From contig JAZQHB010000082.1 of assembly GCA_045540355.1 (NCBI GenBank), positions 46,589 to 110,588 on the forward strand: a stretch of DNA of 64,000 bases. The letters run 5' to 3'. The DNA is from RGIG2945 sp045540355 (GTDB taxonomy: Bacteria > Bacillota > Clostridia > Oscillospirales > Acutalibacteraceae). Positions 60,933 through 64,000 of the stretch are shown in pieces; within the stretch, counting starts at the first letter, position 1, and every line of letters starts with the position of its first letter. The translations under genes and the position numbers were made by a program. The notes below the pieces were generated by a model, which was not told the DNA's origin, ran no database searches, and saw nothing but the letters and a program-made list of their open reading frames with translations.

Positions 60933-62852
60933 ATGAAAGGAAAGTTTTATATAACAACAGCAATTGCATATACTTCCAGAAAACCCCACATCGGCAACAG
61001 TTATGAAATCGTATTAACTGATGCCATCGCAAGATATAAAAGATTGCAAGGCTATGATGTTTTCTTTATGACAGGTACTGATGAGCACGGTCAGAAGATC
61101 GAGGAATACTCAAAAGCAGCGGGCATCACACCCAAGGAATATGTCGATAAAGTTTCGACGGAAATTCGTGATATCTGTGACAAGCTCAACACAACTTATG
61201 ACCATTTTATCCGTACAACAGATGAGCAGCACGAAAAAGTTGTTCAAAAAATATTTAAAAAGCTTTATGAGCAAGGCGATATTTACAAAAGTGTTTACGA
61301 AGGACTTTATTGCACACCTTGTGAATCTTTCTGGACTGAATCGCAGCTCGTTGACGGCAAGTGTCCCGACTGCGGTCGCGAGGTCAAGCCCGCTAAGGAA
61401 GAAGCTTATTTCTTAAAGCTCTCAAAGTATCAGAAGCAACTCGAAGACTACATTGAAAATCAACCTAACTTCATCTTCCCCGAAGCGAGAAAAAAAGAAA
61501 TGCTCAATAATTTTATCAAACCCGGTCTTCAGGATTTGTGTGTTTCTCGCTCATCATTCAAGTGGGGTGTTCCCGTTGATTTTGATGACAAGCATGTAAT
61601 CTATGTATGGGTCGATGCACTTTCTAACTATATTACAGGTATCGGATATGACCCCGAAAATCCGTCCGAGCTTTATAAAAAATATTGGCCTGCTGATGTT
61701 CATATCATTGGTAAGGATATCGTCCGCTTCCACACAATTTACTGGCCTATTATTCTTATGGCACTCGGTGAACCTCTGCCTAAGCAGGTTTTCGGTCACC
61801 CATGGCTTTTATTTGGTGAAGACAAAATGTCGAAATCAAGAGGTAATGTTATCTACGCAGATGACCTTGCAGACCTTTTCGGCGTTGATGCGGTGAGGTA
61901 TTATCTTCTCAGCGAAATGCCTTATGCGGCTGACGGTTCAATCACATATCAGACAGTTATCGAAAGATATAATTCTGATTTAGCGAATACGCTTGGTAAC
62001 CTTGTTAACCGTACGATTGCAATGACAAACAAATACTTCGGCGGTGTTGTTTCTGCTCCGACTGCCAAAGAGGAGCTTGACGATGAGCTCATAAATTGTG
62101 CACTTGATGCAGTTAAAAACATCGAAAAACTCATGTCCGAATACAGAGTTGCCGATGCTATCAATGAAGTTATGAATCTTGCAAAGCGTTCAAACAAATA
62201 TATTGATGAAACCATGCCCTGGGCACTTGCAAAGGATGAAGACAAGAAAGACCGCCTTGCAACAGTTTTGTATAATCTTCTTGAAAGCATTCGTTATATT
62301 GCAATTCTTTTAAAACCCTTTATCCCCGAAACCTCTGACAAGATTTTTGCACAGCTCAACTGCGATGTTAAATCTTATGAATCACTCGAATCTTTCGGCG
62401 GTTTAAAAATCGGTACAACTGTTACTGCTCCCACTCCCCTTTTCTCTCGTATTGATGCAGATGAGATGCTCAAAAAGATTGAAGAATTGAACGCAGCAAA
62501 TGCTGAGCCTGAAATCGAAGAAATGCCAAAGATTGATTTTGACGATTTTATGAAGGTAGAGCTCCGGGTTGCAAAAGTTATGGATTGTGAACCCGTAAAA
62601 CGAGCAAAGAAGCTTCTGAAGCTCACATTGAACGATGGTACAAAGACACCCAGAACGGTTGTTTCAGGTATCGCTCCTTGGTATAAGCCCGAAGATTTAA
62701 TCGGCAAAAATGTTGTTCTTGTTGCAAACCTCAAGCCTGCAAAACTTTGCGGTGTTGAGAGCAATGGCATGATTTTAGCCGCTGACGGTGACAATGATGA
62801 AGCAAAGGTTATATTTGTCGATGACCTTCCCGTAGGAGCAAAAATCAGATGA
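60933..62852 (+). CDS. metG: methionyl-tRNA synthetase
   Basis: Charges tRNA-Met for initiation and elongation. 639 residues: HIGN in the HIGH position (KPHIGNSYE), a zinc knuckle CTPCESFW...CPDCG, KMSKS in DKMSKSRGN, the anticodon-binding helical domain, and a C-terminal tRNA-binding OB domain (FMKVELRVAKV) used for dimerisation. The start ATG 60933 follows GAGGT by six bases; longer readings run into the promoter. It overlaps tatD by four bases. Confidence 0.97.
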   Translation: MKGKFYITTAIAYTSRKPHIGNSYEIVLTDAIARYKRLQGYDVFFMTGTDEHGQKIEEYSKAAGITPKEYVDKVSTEIRDICDKLNTTYDHFIRTTDEQHEKVVQKIFKKLYEQGDIYKSVYEGLYCTPCESFWTESQLVDGKCPDCGREVKPAKEEAYFLKLSKYQKQLEDYIENQPNFIFPEARKKEMLNNFIKPGLQDLCVSRSSFKWGVPVDFDDKHVIYVWVDALSNYITGIGYDPENPSELYKKYWPADVHIIGKDIVRFHTIYWPIILMALGEPLPKQVFGHPWLLFGEDKMSKSRGNVIYADDLADLFGVDAVRYYLLSEMPYAADGSITYQTVIERYNSDLANTLGNLVNRTIAMTNKYFGGVVSAPTAKEELDDELINCALDAVKNIEKLMSEYRVADAINEVMNLAKRSNKYIDETMPWALAKDEDKKDRLATVLYNLLESIRYIAILLKPFIPETSDKIFAQLNCDVKSYESLESFGGLKIGTTVTAPTPLFSRIDADEMLKKIEELNAANAEPEIEEMPKIDFDDFMKVELRVAKVMDCEPVKRAKKLLKLTLNDGTKTPRTVVSGIAPWYKPEDLIGKNVVLVANLKPAKLCGVESNGMILAADGDNDEAKVIFVDDLPVGAKIR

Positions 62853-63613
62853 TAAGTAATATTTTTGATTCACACGCACATTATGACGACAAAGCATTTA
62901 AAGAAGACAGAAATGAACTTCTGTCCTCTTTATGTGATAAAGGTGTTGTAGGTATTGTGAACTGCGGCTCAGATATCAAATCATCTGAAATAAGTGTCAG
63001 ACTTTCAGAAAATTTTGATTTCATTTATGCTGCTGCAGGTATTCATCCGCATGAAGCTGAAGATGTGAACTCTGATGATTTCGACAAGTTGGGCAAGCTG
63101 CTTCAACACAATAAATGTGTTGCTGTAGGAGAAATCGGACTTGATTATCATTACGATTTTTCACCGAGAGATATCCAGAAACAGATTTTTGAAAAGCAAT
63201 TACAAATAGCGATTGAAACAAATACGCCCGTTATAATTCACGACAGAGAGGCACATCAGGATGTTCTTGATCTGGTTAAAAAATATAGACCTAAGGGCAT
63301 CATACATTGTTTTTCAGGAAGTGTTGAGCTTGCTGAAATTTATGTAAAAACGGGAATGTATATCGGTCTCGGAGGTGCGGTTACCTTCAAAAACGCTAAG
63401 AAACCCGTTGAGGTTGCAAAGTTTGTACCTCAGGACAAATTACTTGTTGAAACAGACTGCCCATACATGACCCCTGTACCTTTCAGAGGGCAACGAAACG
63501 ACTCCTCATACATCGAATATGTCATTTTAAAGCTTGCTGAAATCAGAAACAAAACACCTGACTTCATCGCAAATAAAACATTTGAAAATGCAAAAAATAT
63601 TTTCAATTTATAG
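62849..63613 (+). CDS. TatD-family metal-dependent hydrolase
   Basis: 254-residue TIM-barrel nuclease of the TatD/YcfH family. Metal-binding features are FDSHAHYDD, GEIGLDYHY, IIHDREAH, IHCFSGS and VETDCPYMTP. The family acts as 3'-5' exonuclease or D-aminoacyl-tRNA deacylase-like enzyme; which applies here is open. It is coupled to metG (ATGA), the usual arrangement in Firmicutes, and a terminator follows the stop. Confidence 0.95.
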   Translation: MISNIFDSHAHYDDKAFKEDRNELLSSLCDKGVVGIVNCGSDIKSSEISVRLSENFDFIYAAAGIHPHEAEDVNSDDFDKLGKLLQHNKCVAVGEIGLDYHYDFSPRDIQKQIFEKQLQIAIETNTPVIIHDREAHQDVLDLVKKYRPKGIIHCFSGSVELAEIYVKTGMYIGLGGAVTFKNAKKPVEVAKFVPQDKLLVETDCPYMTPVPFRGQRNDSSYIEYVILKLAEIRNKTPDFIANKTFENAKNIFNL

Positions 63614-63620
63614 GAATTAA

Positions 63621-63645
63621 GCACCGGCAAAACCGGTGCTTTTTG
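63621..63645 (+). terminator. metG-tatD terminator
   Basis: GCACCGG (63621-63627) pairs with CCGGTGC (63633-63639) around five bases, followed by TTTTTG. Confidence 0.93.
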
Positions 63646-63649
63646 TTAC

Positions 63650-63681
63650 AAACACCCCGACTTTTTGGTCGAGGTGTTTTT
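63650..63681. terminator. second hairpin, between tatD and the last gene
   Basis: AAACACC-CGAC pairs with GTCG-GGTGTTT with one C/A mismatch. T-runs are better on the + strand, so it may back up the tatD terminator while also lying at the end of the (-) gene. Confidence 0.65.
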
Positions 63682-63687
63682 GTTTTG

Positions 63688-63999
63688 TTATGCATTTGTT
63701 ACGCTTACAACATCCGTATAGAGGGTTACAAGTTCGCCTGAATTTGCATCAAGATAAACCACGAAGCCTCTTGCGTAGAATGTCTTGCCTGCTGATGTCT
63801 TTACAGTCAACTGATACTGTCCGTCGTTGTCTGTATGGACTGTTCTGTAAAGTCTGATTGCAGTCTGATTTTCTTCAGAATGTGCTTCAAATGTCAGGTT
63901 TTCATTCGTTCCGACCTCTGCAGACTGTGTAAGCAACAAGCCTGAGCTTACAAATACGAAATCGTCAGGCAATGCTCTTGTTACCATGAACTCTGCTTT
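63688..63999 (-). CDS. C-terminus of an unrecognised protein, cut by the window edge
   Basis: The last 103 codons of a gene that continues beyond 64000. The frame is open to the edge. The visible part reads as beta-rich (LTFEAHSEENQTAIRLYRTV, QYQLTVKTSAGKTFYARGFV, ELVTLYTDVVSVTNA) and could be the end of a surface or secreted protein, but there is no motif to name it. It probably ends a (-) transcript at the hairpin at 63650-63681. Confidence 0.7.
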   Translation of the reverse strand, partial: KAEFMVTRALPDDFVFVSSGLLLTQSAEVGTNENLTFEAHSEENQTAIRLYRTVHTDNDGQYQLTVKTSAGKTFYARGFVVYLDANSGELVTLYTDVVSVTNA

Positions 64000-64000
64000 G

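Noticed and set aside
1..64000. CRISPR arrays, insertion sequences, prophage genes, rRNA
   Set aside because: No regular direct repeats with spacers, no transposase or integrase motifs, no phage structural genes and no rRNA-like sequence were found; the only tandem repeat is coding.

Overview
The window looks like chromosome from a low-GC, endospore-forming anaerobic member of the Clostridia. A gut or rumen relative of the Ruminococcaceae/Oscillospiraceae is my best guess. This rests on four things: spoIIIAA-AH, spoIIA (spoIIAA, spoIIAB, sigF), bofA and a gerA/spoVAF-type gene; the clostridial order spoIIIA - asp23 - nusB - xseA/B - ispA - dxs - tlyA - nadK - argR - recN; a four-subunit ferredoxin-linked 2-oxoacid oxidoreductase; and xylose and beta-galactoside catabolism. 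Most of the window is ordinary core chromosome with strong Shine-Dalgarno sites, TTGACA/TATAAT promoters spaced at 17 bp, and hairpin terminators.

Layout. 1-4180 (+): the end of xylA, then xylB and glnA. 4181-20326 (-): one nearly gapless run of 21 genes. It starts with the forespore-engulfment channel operon spoIIIAA-AH, continues through asp23, nusB, a TsaD paralogue, exonuclease VII, isoprenoid genes, an rRNA methyltransferase, NAD kinase, ArgR and RecN, and ends with tyrS and luxS. 20409-24081 (+): a large YfhO-type membrane protein and a cysteine amidase. 24139-26788: an accessory islet made of a divergent XRE regulator and two uncharacterised genes behind a perfect consensus promoter. 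26844-29669 (-): lacZ. 29777-37446 (-): tRNA-Lys, the spoIIA operon, folC, valS, rpsB-tsf and a DUF3006 gene. 37446-48101 (-): a ComEC-like hydrolase, a YgiQ radical-SAM protein, ftsK/spoIIIE, uppP, a ClpP-like TepA protein, a PHP protein, an SDR and a class B penicillin-binding protein. 48177-50425 (-): an operon with a NahK-like sugar kinase and a GDPD-like protein lacking its catalytic histidines. 50567-52386 (+): a zinc-ribbon membrane protein and a germination protein. 52439-60722 (-): tRNA-Val, bofA, a glycine-rich membrane protein, the oxidoreductase operon with a P-loop ATPase, then a DUF898/Sel1/SH3 protein beside a membrane PP2C phosphatase. 60933-63613 (+): metG and tatD. The last bases hold the C-terminus of an unrecognised (-) gene.

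How the genes fit together. The sporulation genes cover forespore sigma-factor control (SpoIIAA/AB/sigma-F), the SpoIIIA feeding channel, DNA translocation (FtsK/SpoIIIE), pro-sigma-K control (BofA) and germination (GerA family). xylA/xylB feed xylose into the pentose phosphate pathway, lacZ hydrolyses beta-galactosides, and the KorDABC/VorDBAC-type complex transfers electrons from 2-oxoacids to ferredoxin. Envelope functions cluster at uppP and the PBP gene, and at the SH3-domain/PP2C pair.

Least-explained parts: the XRE-controlled two-gene islet with its 33-bp coding repeat; the adjacent DUF898-Sel1-SH3 protein and PP2C phosphatase, both with a predicted extracytoplasmic SH3-like tail; the probable GDPD pseudoenzyme; and the hairpin-embedded, possibly non-canonical start of the germination gene. 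I found no CRISPR array, prophage, insertion sequence or rRNA. No gene-free stretch exceeds 300 bases; the longest, 29670-29933, holds a promoter, a terminator, tRNA-Lys and the tRNA promoter.
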